DNA of 14,801 bases from contig JAKFXM010000069.1 in NCBI GenBank assembly GCA_021731385.1, forward strand, positions 1 through 14,801, read 5' to 3'. The position numbers and the translations under genes are program-made. This DNA comes from Methanobacteriota archaeon (GTDB lineage Archaea > Altiarchaeota > Altiarchaeia > IMC4 > QMZM01). The notes under the pieces were generated by a model. The model saw nothing but the letters and a program-made list of their open reading frames with translations. It did no database searches and was not told the DNA's origin. Numbering within the stretch: position 1 is the first letter of the stretch; each line of letters starts with the position of its first letter. This document shows, piece by piece, positions 5,640-12,365 of this stretch.

Positions 5640-6123
5640 GATTAATCACCTGCATTCCCTCTCTAACTCCTATCTGTTCCTCTTCAGTTTTAAGAACATG
5701 ATACCTCGGGGCATCTATTATATTTTTTCCGACAATAACATGACCATGAACAATAAACTGCCTTGCCTGCCTTATTGTACTGACAAGACCTTTTCTGTAG
5801 ACCATCGTCTGCAACCTGCGTTCGAGCAAATCACTCACTGAAAGGGCCAATATATCCTCGACAGATTTCGTTTTTAGGACACCCAATCTGTTTAACTTGG
5901 CTACAAGTTCGTTCTTCTCTTTCTCAGCCTCTTCTCCACTAGAACCAAGTAATACCCTTGCCTGTTTTCTAAACCTACCGACTGTGGATTTTGCTCTCCA
6001 TATCTCCATCTTATTCTTCAAACCATATTTTTTGAAGAGTTCACTCTCCTCAGTTATTCTTTCCGTCTTCCAGAGATGCTGTGGTCTTTTGTACTTTCTT
6101 CTTTGTTTCTTTGGATCCCCCAT
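5599..6123 (-). CDS. rps4: Small ribosomal subunit protein uS4
   Basis: Early-binding 30S protein. The 174 residues begin MGDPKKQRRKYKRPQHLW, as is usual in archaea, and include VGRFRKQAR and the S4 RNA-binding domain at about 101-160 (ERRLQTMVYRKGL, TIRQARQFIVHGHVIVG). Its ATG shares a base with the rps13 stop (TAATG), and its last 41 bases overlap rps11. Length and sequence are normal. Confidence 0.97.
   Translation of the reverse strand: MGDPKKQRRKYKRPQHLWKTERITEESELFKKYGLKNKMEIWRAKSTVGRFRKQARVLLGSSGEEAEKEKNELVAKLNRLGVLKTKSVEDILALSVSDLLERRLQTMVYRKGLVSTIRQARQFIVHGHVIVGKNIIDAPRYHVLKTEEEQIGVREGMQVINLEEGKEIREPAKG
5645..5651 (-). promoter_or_regulatory. Ribosome binding site that sets the rps11 TTG start
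   Basis: AGGTGAT on the minus strand matches the archaeal 16S rRNA 3' end and lies five bases before the TTG at 5639. It is inside the rps4 coding region and supports the unusual start codon and the gene overlap. Confidence 0.65.
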
Positions 6124-6731
6124 TATTTCTCACCGCCCCCCTTTTTATCTGATTTGGCAGCAGCCGGACCTTCCTTCCTTCTGCTCACTCCAACAGCAGG
6201 TCCATGCCTAAACGATGTCCTTGTCCTCTGACCACGAACCGGCAGGCCTAGACTGTGCCTTATTCCCCTATAAGATTTGAGTTTTTTTTGGAGATTTATA
6301 TCCTCTCTCAATGCCAAATCCAAATCTACTACTGTTAGATGAAAATTATTACTTGTGAACCTATCGTTCCTGCGATTCACCATCCACGGGGGTATATATC
6401 TACCAAGATTTTTTATTGTGTCCTCAATCTTTTCAATCTGTTTTTCATCAAGATTTCCAAGTTTTGTTTCTGGATTTATTTTTAAAATATTTATAACGGA
6501 CTTTGAAGTCTGGTAACCTATACCCTTTATGCGCGTCAATGCACGCCTTATATCTTTTTTACCGTCCAGAACTACACCACACACACGGACAAGATGCCTG
6601 AAATCTGAACCTTCTAAACCCTTTGCATCCTCGGTTCTTTCTTCTTTAGGATTAACTTTCTGCTTTGATGAACCTTTACCTGCATTATGCCCTTCGGGCA
6701 AATTCTTCTTTACCTTTTCCTTACCCTCCAT
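6123..6731 (-). CDS. rps13: Small ribosomal subunit protein uS13 with extended tails
   Basis: 30S head protein. The core begins near residue 43 (FRHLVRVCGVVLDGKKDIRRAL), with IKGIGYQTS, the KLKSYRGIRHSLGLPVRGQRTRTSFRHG segment and a basic end, all diagnostic. At 202 residues it is longer than typical archaeal uS13: about 42 residues at the N-terminus and about 20 at the C-terminus are rich in K, E and G and look disordered. It is the first gene of the ribosomal cluster, with a probable TATA box about 32 to 40 bases before the ATG. A GGAGGG lies just inside the coding region rather than before it, so initiation may be near-leaderless. The ATG at 6731 is the outermost reasonable start. Confidence 0.96.
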   Translation of the reverse strand: MEGKEKVKKNLPEGHNAGKGSSKQKVNPKEERTEDAKGLEGSDFRHLVRVCGVVLDGKKDIRRALTRIKGIGYQTSKSVINILKINPETKLGNLDEKQIEKIEDTIKNLGRYIPPWMVNRRNDRFTSNNFHLTVVDLDLALREDINLQKKLKSYRGIRHSLGLPVRGQRTRTSFRHGPAVGVSRRKEGPAAAKSDKKGGGEK

Positions 6732-6762
6732 TTTAAAATGTCTTAAATTATAGGACTTTAAC

Positions 6763-6771
6763 CTTTAAAAA
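6763..6771 (-). promoter_or_regulatory. Probable TATA box of the ribosomal operon
   Basis: TTTTTAAAG on the minus strand lies about 32-40 bases upstream of the rps13 ATG. With the usual 24-28 base spacing, transcription would start a few bases before the ATG. No better candidate lies upstream before the palindrome array. Confidence 0.4.
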
Positions 6772-6860
6772 CTGTAAAATAACACTGCTTCCCTAGTAAT
6801 TCTATTCATGAATTCGATAGCTTTCTTGATGCTATGTAATTTCAATTACAGAGCAGTTAA

Positions 6861-6988
6861 GATTTTGCTACCCGATTGAGCCTCTGGCTCAATGGGCCCG
6901 AATTGGGCTCTGCCCAATTGGGCCCAAAAACTGCTTTGCAGTTTTTCGGGCCCAAAAATTCCTTGGGAATTTTTCGGGAAGCAAAATC
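6861..6988. repeat. Nested array of four palindromic units inside a longer stem
   Basis: The outer arms gattttgct (6861-6869) and agcaaaatc (6980-6988) are complementary. Between them lie four units, each starting with CCC and ending with GGG. Unit 1 is 6871-6896 (stem attgagcc, loop TCT) and unit 2 is 6897-6922 (aattgggc, TCT). Unit 3 is 6923-6950 (aaaaactgc, TTT) and unit 4 is 6951-6978 (aaaaattcc, TTG). Units 1 and 2 have an extra G after CCC; units 3 and 4 have an extra C before GGG, so the second pair is in the opposite orientation. As single-stranded DNA or RNA it would fold into a multi-armed junction. It lies between the BRO-N gene and the rps13 promoter; no gene is visible in 6732-7028. 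Confidence 0.9.
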
Positions 6989-7028
6989 TTCTTGATTTTT
7001 TGCCTTTCCTGTAATTTCCAGATAATTA

Positions 7029-7361
7029 TCAGTGCTTACAACTTTCCTCCCTGTTTTTCTCTTCAGTTCTTGATTGGATTATCCTGAGCATGGATTCTGT
7101 GTTTGCGCAGTCTGTACGATAATATTTGCCGTCTGGGGCTTGTAGTTTCAGTTGTCGACAAAATGTCGATAACTCAATTCCGCTTGATTCCTGCTCTCTC
7201 TGTTTCAACCGGTACCAGTAATCTTTTGCATCAGTACTGTCCGTTAAAACAGCAACAACATCCACCACGGAAAAATACCATTCATCATCGTGCCATGTTC
7301 TTCTAATTTTCTTTCCCTGAAACACAATTAATGCATTGTCTGGATCCATTTTTAGATTCAT
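7029..7361 (-). CDS. Truncated BRO-N domain protein (phage antirepressor-like)
   Basis: The segment NALIVFQGKKIRRTWHDDEW, then FSVVDVVAVLTDSTDAKDYW, QLKLQAPDGKYYRTDCANTESMLRIIQS, matches the N-terminal BRO domain of virus and phage antirepressor-like proteins that also occur in many archaeal and bacterial genomes. Full-length homologues continue beyond the RIIQS segment for well over 100 residues. This one ends after 110 residues with an unrelated charged tail (RTEEKNREESCKH), so it looks cut short and may be non-functional. The ATG at 7361 is chosen, with AGGAA ten bases upstream; a later ATG at 7349 (MDPDNAL) is also plausible. It overlaps the preceding small gene. Confidence 0.75.
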   Translation of the reverse strand: MNLKMDPDNALIVFQGKKIRRTWHDDEWYFSVVDVVAVLTDSTDAKDYWYRLKQREQESSGIELSTFCRQLKLQAPDGKYYRTDCANTESMLRIIQSRTEEKNREESCKH

Positions 7362-7581
7362 GTTTGTCAATTCCTTTCTTTAACAGACTTATTATTTCCC
7401 TTGCTGTAAGGAAATCGCCATCAGGCTTTTGAATTGAGAGATGTTCCCGGGGGAATGAAAGAATGGCTATGCTGGATGGGGAACTATTTGCTGATGTTCG
7501 CTCAATTTCCTCGATCAGTTCTCTTATCCTGATAAGATAACCCATGTATTCGAGTTCCTTGATACTATTAGCAGTTGCCAT
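7303..7581 (-). CDS. Small protein of unknown function upstream of BRO-N
   Basis: A 92-residue frame starting MATANSIKELEYMGYLIRIR. The first 30 residues look like an amphipathic helix, followed by an SSPSSIAILSFPREH stretch and a second helical part (FLTAREIISLLKKGIDKHE). The last 20 or so residues include two cysteines (CINC). I do not recognise a family. AAGGTGA lies upstream at long spacing, and an AT-rich stretch further up could be a promoter. It overlaps the BRO-N gene by about 60 bases, which may mean that its 3' end is altered or that the two are coupled. Regular hydrophobic spacing suggests it is real. Confidence 0.5.
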   Translation of the reverse strand: MATANSIKELEYMGYLIRIRELIEEIERTSANSSPSSIAILSFPREHLSIQKPDGDFLTAREIISLLKKGIDKHESKNGSRQCINCVSGKEN

Positions 7582-7595
7582 TTTCGATTAATTCT

Positions 7596-7652
7596 TCACC
7601 TTGGTGTTTTTATTAATGATTTCTCAAATTCAATGGTCTGGGATTCTTTCAT
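7596..7652 (-). pseudogene. 5'-end relic of an AlbA_2-domain gene
   Basis: Reading from the ATG at 7652 gives MKESQTIEFEKSLIKTPR and a stop. The first 12 codons match the start of the full AlbA_2 gene at 11250 (MKESQTIEFKKSL): over 35 bases, 30 are identical, and most differences are silent. The relic lies 39 bases after the tcmP stop in the same orientation. It is too short to encode a domain. Confidence 0.75.
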
Positions 7653-7691
7653 TGTGGTGGGTTTGGTGGGAAATTTTTCGATTTTAACTCA

Positions 7692-8798
7692 TCAATTATC
7701 TCTCGGGGGAAATGTAATTTCCGCCGTAAGTGGTAAACCACCTCGAGGACCTTTGCCTCCGATTGAGATATACCCCCCTTTTTCTAACTCTCTTAAAACA
7801 GTTCTATAGTCCTTTTCAATAAAATAGGTGTCCATGAGTGTTTCATTTATTATATCCTCAAAAGATAGCCTCCTGCTCGCAAAACGTTTCAATAGAAAGT
7901 TTTTAAGGCCCGATTTATCATACAATTCTAGTGTCAATTGCCCTTCAGCAGGTCCAAAATATCCAAACCTACCTTCAGTTCCTGTCTTACACATTATCTC
8001 TTTCATTAATTTACATCCCTTGGGATGATTTGTTGCGTGGATGAGATAATAAGTTGTTTGCAATCTTTCATCAGCACACACTTTGAAGGGGAATATATAT
8101 CTCACATTTGCATCTTCATGGAGTCTGTCTCTATACAACCTTAATAAGGCCTCCTCTCTTGATAAGTTTGGATATTTCAATTTACTTGTTTCTTGGACGT
8201 TTTCTATACCATACAAATCTGCTATATTGATTTGATGTCTTGAACTATCTAAGAACCTATTAACATCACGAACCATAAAAGTGATAAACACCTCTGTCCT
8301 TTTAATCGAAAGAATGTTTTTTACTATTTCAAATGGAACACCACTAAAACCAAAAGGATCAATAAAAAAGAATGAAGGGGCCAAACGATCACCAACCTTA
8401 TTTACAATTTTAGATGCTATATCAGCAAAATTATTATTGTGTAGTATAACCTTTACATCATTGTATTTTTCTGGGTGTGTCTTAGTCTCAATATTAATAA
8501 CTCTTTCAAGATCCATAAAGTTGTTTTCATTTTTTTCGATAAAATCGCAGACAATTTCGTTGAGATATGGGAACTGCTTTTTCAATCTACTTGCAGTTTC
8601 TATCGCTACTAATGGTGATCCTTTCGATCCATCTTCATATTCCCCTTTACCAGCAAAACAATCAAAATAACATACACGAGAATGGTTTCTCCCAAGTATC
8701 CTAATCCATCCACTAAGATATTTACTCAATATCTCATGTTTAACTCTCGTGTGTTCCTTGTATACCCATTTTTCTGGTGAGTCATCTGGCAATGGCAT
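7692..8798 (-). CDS. tcmP: Three-Cys-motif partner protein TcmP, methyltransferase-like
   Basis: The 368 residues match the TcmP family, named for lying beside proteins with a CxxxCxxC motif. Seen here: WVYKEHTRVKHEILSKYL (11-28), a Rossmann glycine motif YFDCFAGKGEY (44-54) followed by GSPLVA, an acidic second strand CDFIEKN (84-90), and FFFIDPFGFSG (143-152) at the place of a methyltransferase catalytic loop. Residues from about 310 look like a winged helix. A SAM- or nucleotide-binding role is inferred from this pattern; the substrate is unknown. The start has a strong binding site, GGTGATC, overlapping the stop of the radical SAM gene six bases upstream, so the pair is translationally coupled. 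Confidence 0.88.
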   Translation of the reverse strand: MPLPDDSPEKWVYKEHTRVKHEILSKYLSGWIRILGRNHSRVCYFDCFAGKGEYEDGSKGSPLVAIETASRLKKQFPYLNEIVCDFIEKNENNFMDLERVINIETKTHPEKYNDVKVILHNNNFADIASKIVNKVGDRLAPSFFFIDPFGFSGVPFEIVKNILSIKRTEVFITFMVRDVNRFLDSSRHQINIADLYGIENVQETSKLKYPNLSREEALLRLYRDRLHEDANVRYIFPFKVCADERLQTTYYLIHATNHPKGCKLMKEIMCKTGTEGRFGYFGPAEGQLTLELYDKSGLKNFLLKRFASRRLSFEDIINETLMDTYFIEKDYRTVLRELEKGGYISIGGKGPRGGLPLTAEITFPPRDN

Positions 8799-8802
8799 TT
8801 TT

Positions 8803-8809
8803 GATCACC
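8803..8809 (-). promoter_or_regulatory. Ribosome binding site of tcmP overlapping the upstream stop
   Basis: GGTGATC on the minus strand lies four bases before the tcmP ATG and contains the TGA of the radical SAM gene. This arrangement favours coupled translation and fixes the tcmP start. Confidence 0.65.
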
Positions 8810-9797
8810 ACACACAATTACATCTAATTTTTTTATAATCCATATCCAACTTCTCCCACATCTCTTTTGTCTCTTTACATAATGCAACTTTTTTGTAATT
8901 GTATTTATTCTCTAGATAATTTATTATCATTGAGTACATAGTGTAGCGTTTATCGAATTCTATCTTCCTCCCCCAATTTGACCATTCCGATAGATATTCC
9001 ACCCATGTTTTGTTTTCAGATCCGTTTATCGTGCTTTGTAATCCTCTCAATGACCCCACCGTAATTCGTTCGGGGGTAAAATTATCGAAGACATCATCTA
9101 TTAGTTGGATATAATGTTTTTCCCAATCCTCAATCGGAACCATTGGATCAATTCGTATTCTTGTTTGATATCCCGCTTTACTAACTTTTCTTGCAGCCTC
9201 GATTCTATCAGCGACAGATGGTGCTCCTTTCTCCCATCGTTTAGCAACTTCATCGGCATTCAGAGTAAAACTCATTACCACTGAGTCATGTTTCTCAATT
9301 TCCAGAAAGTTTTCCACCCAATTTGACTTCGTTAGAAATAAAACCTTGTGCCTTTTCTGTCTCTCAAACAAAGGAATAATGAATTTTGAGAATGAATCAT
9401 CTTTCTTCTCGGACATTAATGAATCTGCTATTTCTCCCGTATTAAGGACTTCCTTAGGGTGAACTATGTCAAGAAATGATTCAACATGCAATCTGACTTT
9501 TTCACGATCTTTAATGACTGGTTGTGTTTTTGTAGGTAGAAATCTGAAAGTACCCTTAAGATAACACCAAGCACAATCAAATGGACAACCATAAGCCCAC
9601 TTTAGTTCAAGAAAATGGGGGCATACAACATCTATGGGTTTTTGTGGTAAAGGTGTTTTGTCAAATCTCTTTATGATAGAGCCATCACCTACCTGTTGGA
9701 CTAAGCGTTTTTCTGATCCATTCAACAATTCATACTCTTCTGTGAATATAGTAACCCCCTTTGATTTATGTCTTTCTCTCGTGTTTTTAGTTGTCAT
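8805..9797 (-). CDS. SPL-like radical SAM protein (three-Cys-motif protein)
   Basis: Probable radical S-adenosylmethionine enzyme of 330 residues. C71, C75 and C78 in GCPFDCAWCYLKGT form the CxxxCxxC motif that binds a 4Fe-4S cluster. The following segments (VLFLTKSNWVENFLEIEKH, VVMSFTLNADEVAKRWEKGAPS, RIEAARKVSKAGYQTRIRIDPMVP) follow the pattern of the spore photoproduct lyase/SplB-like group, in which such enzymes act on DNA lesions. The substrate cannot be read from sequence. Two more cysteines end the protein (CNCVW). It is coupled to tcmP downstream and lies 49 bases after the AlbA_2 gene. GTGAT seven bases before the ATG supports the start. DNA repair, DNA modification and phage-related roles are all possible. 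Confidence 0.85.
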   Translation of the reverse strand: MTTKNTRERHKSKGVTIFTEEYELLNGSEKRLVQQVGDGSIIKRFDKTPLPQKPIDVVCPHFLELKWAYGCPFDCAWCYLKGTFRFLPTKTQPVIKDREKVRLHVESFLDIVHPKEVLNTGEIADSLMSEKKDDSFSKFIIPLFERQKRHKVLFLTKSNWVENFLEIEKHDSVVMSFTLNADEVAKRWEKGAPSVADRIEAARKVSKAGYQTRIRIDPMVPIEDWEKHYIQLIDDVFDNFTPERITVGSLRGLQSTINGSENKTWVEYLSEWSNWGRKIEFDKRYTMYSMIINYLENKYNYKKVALCKETKEMWEKLDMDYKKIRCNCVW

Positions 9798-9846
9798 TTC
9801 TCAATCACTCTTTTCAATCACCTTAACCCATTCATGGGATTTGATT

Positions 9847-11250
9847 TTATTCATTTTTTGCGTAATCTTTTGCGTAATCTTTGCGTAATCCTGATAAAAT
9901 GTACTTTAAACCCCTTTTTCCTTCACCGACCCTTATCAATAATCCTCTTTCAACCAATTCGGTCAGATCTATTGTTGCCATCTTTCTTGAAATATTATTT
10001 AAGGAGGTATATTCTCTATTTGTGATAGAACCTTGTTTTATAACATAATTTATTGCCTTTATCTGCCTTTCGTTAAGCCCCAGCCTATGTAGATCCTCCA
10101 ATACCGGAGGTAGTTTAAAAATGACAGCAAAAGAACCGGTGATATGCTCAAATTCAGGTTCAGGTATATTCCACTCCCTGCATTGCCCTATCATGTCCAA
10201 TGTTCCACTACCAACATCTTCAACATACTTCACCCAGAAGAGTTGTTTGAATAACAGAGGATTTCTTGGAATTGAGTTGTGTTCCTTTTTCAAATCCTCT
10301 ATGCCTATTTCTTTGGGTAGCGTTCCTGGGCTCCAGATTTCAATTCTGTTATCGAAGATCCTCACCTGCACCTTGGATGGCGACCTATAATCTCTGTGTG
10401 CGACAGCATTTACAATAGCCTCTCTTATCGCATCTGGCGGGTATTCATATTTCTCTTCCCTCTGAACCTTCTCGGGAACCAACCATATCGCCTTCTTTAT
10501 ATTTCGCAGAACAAAATCCCTTGCATTATCGATCAGATCAAAAACATTTCCCTCCAGTGTCTGGAAGTCTATGTAGGGTTTAACGGGTTCGTTTCCAGAA
10601 AATCTGATACATTTCACCTCTGACTGCAAAAACACCAGCTCTTTACCGAAGAGTAGAACAGCAGCATTAGTCAGTTTCCCCTTTCGGAGCAGCTTTAATC
10701 TCATCAATACCTCTTCGATATGAGCATCACCGGGGATTTTTAATCCCCTCTGTTTTCGTGCTTCCTTCAGAAACCATCCTACTTTCCTTTCATCAATATC
10801 CTCCAACTTCGCTTCTTCACATACCTGCGAATCCCACAGGAACTCTTTACCTTCCGAAAGAATCTGCCTCAACTCATTCGCATCAATCTTCTGGTTGGTC
10901 TTCCCGACCCTCTTGAATGCCACCGGAGTTTTGTTTATTTTAGCAAATACGGGTTTAAGTGGGGACTCACTTACCTCAACAACAAGAACGGATTTTCCCT
11001 CGATCTCCTTTATCTCAATGGAAGGATAAATCACAGGATCAGTATTCTGCCTGATCTCATTTCCGAGGTTTTCGATCTCTTTTCCTCTGATTTTAATTCC
11101 GGTTACTTTCTTCACAGAGCCATCCCTATTCTCTTCTACTCCGACGAAAATCTTCCCTCCCTTGGAATTTGCAAATGCTGAAATCGTTTCGAGGATTTCT
11201 TTTCTCTCTGCAAGGGATTTCTTGAATTCGATAGTTTGGGATTCTTTCAT
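9847..11250 (-). CDS. AlbA_2 / HATPase-domain putative transcriptional regulator
   Basis: A 467-residue protein of the COG2865 type. The N-terminal Schlafen AlbA_2 domain (about 1-130) contains EFKKSLAERKEILETISAFA and NSKGGKIFVGV. A GHKL-type ATP-binding domain has REAIVNAVAHRDY (276-288), RIFDNRIEIWSPGTLP and YVEDVGSGTLDMI. A winged helix follows at about 391-453. Such proteins are usually called DNA-binding regulators, but targets are rarely known. The ATG at 11250 is chosen because the relic at 7652 begins at the same codon; ATGs at 11256 and 11259, one base after the trpS stop, are also possible. The C-terminus ends in two DYAK repeats. It is tightly linked to trpS upstream and the radical SAM gene downstream. 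Confidence 0.85.
   Translation of the reverse strand: MKESQTIEFKKSLAERKEILETISAFANSKGGKIFVGVEENRDGSVKKVTGIKIRGKEIENLGNEIRQNTDPVIYPSIEIKEIEGKSVLVVEVSESPLKPVFAKINKTPVAFKRVGKTNQKIDANELRQILSEGKEFLWDSQVCEEAKLEDIDERKVGWFLKEARKQRGLKIPGDAHIEEVLMRLKLLRKGKLTNAAVLLFGKELVFLQSEVKCIRFSGNEPVKPYIDFQTLEGNVFDLIDNARDFVLRNIKKAIWLVPEKVQREEKYEYPPDAIREAIVNAVAHRDYRSPSKVQVRIFDNRIEIWSPGTLPKEIGIEDLKKEHNSIPRNPLLFKQLFWVKYVEDVGSGTLDMIGQCREWNIPEPEFEHITGSFAVIFKLPPVLEDLHRLGLNERQIKAINYVIKQGSITNREYTSLNNISRKMATIDLTELVERGLLIRVGEGKRGLKYILSGLRKDYAKDYAKNE
9857..9890. repeat. Three tandem copies of an 11/12-base repeat at the AlbA_2 gene end
   Basis: On the minus strand gattacgca followed by two or three A occurs three times, starting at 9890, 9879 and 9867. 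The first is read in another frame (LRK) and the next two encode DYAK DYAK. The change of spacing from 11 to 12 bases indicates slippage within the coding end. Confidence 0.8.
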
Positions 11251-11260
11251 TTTCATCATC

Positions 11261-12352
11261 TCAGTTTGCCAACACACTTTCAACAACCCCCCCAACCTTT
11301 TCCCTCTTCTTCTGATGCTCTTCCAAAAATTTCGCAATCATATCCGCACAAATCTTTTTGCATTCCCCGCAGACCTGTTTTCCACCTTTGCAGTCCCCAT
11401 AGATTCGCATAAGATCATTATCATCATCAACCAGATGATACAAAAAGAAGTCATAGACTGTGCATTCCTCAGGGATTCCGCCCTTTTCCTTCTGCTCTGC
11501 AACTGTTGCCCTTCCGCCGGTCTTCGCATTCATTATCTTCTTCCTTGCATCCTCCGGGTTTTCTGTTAAGGCAATATAGGAATTTGAATCAGAGGATGAC
11601 ATCTTTCCGCCCTGAAGACCCTCCATGAATTTGTGATAGGTTGACGATGGTGCAATAAATTTAAATTCACTCTGGAATCTTGCTGCCAAATCCCTTGTAA
11701 GCCGTATATGGGGGTCCTGGTCCGCACCAACAGGGACAACCACCGGGCGAGAACCTCCAAATTCCCTAAGTTGCGGATGTAGTATGTCTGCTGCCTGTGT
11801 TATTGAAGAAAATATCTTTCCTGTCGTGAGTTCGCCATAAATCCCTGAAAGTTCGTTGAATGTTACCTTTTTGGAAAGCATATCCCTTAACCTGTAGTAA
11901 GGAACCTTGTAGTTGCTCTGGAACCAGAAATTCAAGTTCTTATTTTCCAGACCAAGTGCAAGATAATTTGTCAGATATTCGTCAATCGTAATTTCTTTTG
12001 CAGTCTCAAAAGAAATTCCCCGCATAAGATATGCCTCAAGGTCTGCACTGCAGATGAATATTTCAGCGCCTAATTTCTGATAGAATACAATCTGGTCCGC
12101 AACCATCTTGTGCCCGAAATGGAATTTCCCGGAGGGCATCAAACCAGTCATCATTACAAACGGTTTTTTGTTCTCAATGGAATTCATTATCCTGGAGAAA
12201 TCCCTGTGTCCAAAGATTATTCCGCGCCTGATGTAACGATTTTCCTGAAATTTATTTCTGAATTTTTCAAATGAGTTTATTCCAAATTCCCTGAAGAGAT
12301 TTTCATAGTCCTCAATCCTACCGGAGCCCCATGGGTCAAGTCTTTCTGCCAT
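11261..12352 (-). CDS. trpS: Tryptophanyl-tRNA synthetase
   Basis: Class I synthetase that charges tRNA-Trp in the cytoplasm. The 363 residues are of the archaeal/eukaryotic type. LDPWGSGRIEDYENL is at the start, the HIGH-like PSGKFHFGH at 73-81, the GADQDPH segment at 209-215, and the KMSSS loop at 250-254. The C-terminal segment has CKGGKQVCGECKKICADM, as in archaeal enzymes. The gene follows the membrane-anchor gene by 13 bases and is followed after one to ten bases by the AlbA_2 gene, so all may share a transcript. The start is supported by the family N-terminus. Confidence 0.96.
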   Translation of the reverse strand: MAERLDPWGSGRIEDYENLFREFGINSFEKFRNKFQENRYIRRGIIFGHRDFSRIMNSIENKKPFVMMTGLMPSGKFHFGHKMVADQIVFYQKLGAEIFICSADLEAYLMRGISFETAKEITIDEYLTNYLALGLENKNLNFWFQSNYKVPYYRLRDMLSKKVTFNELSGIYGELTTGKIFSSITQAADILHPQLREFGGSRPVVVPVGADQDPHIRLTRDLAARFQSEFKFIAPSSTYHKFMEGLQGGKMSSSDSNSYIALTENPEDARKKIMNAKTGGRATVAEQKEKGGIPEECTVYDFFLYHLVDDDNDLMRIYGDCKGGKQVCGECKKICADMIAKFLEEHQKKREKVGGVVESVLAN

Positions 12353-12365
12353 TTTTTATGATTTA

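Noticed and set aside
6861..6988. CRISPR array
   Set aside because: The units are themselves palindromic with different sequences, directly joined, and there are no constant repeats separating spacers; no cas genes are visible.
7692..8798. TcmP as a classical restriction-modification DNA methyltransferase
   Set aside because: It has a Rossmann-like glycine motif and a DPFG loop but no NPPY/DPPY motif and no restriction endonuclease beside it, so target and activity cannot be assigned.
8805..9797. Phage Gp37/Gp68-type protein
   Set aside because: The cysteine region GCPFDCAWCYLKGT and the following segments fit the SPL-like radical SAM group better than the Gp37/Gp68 pattern.
11251..11337. 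Longer AlbA_2 start at 11337
   Set aside because: It would overlap trpS by 77 bases and add 29 basic residues not shared with the relic, whose homology begins at the ATG equivalent to 11250.
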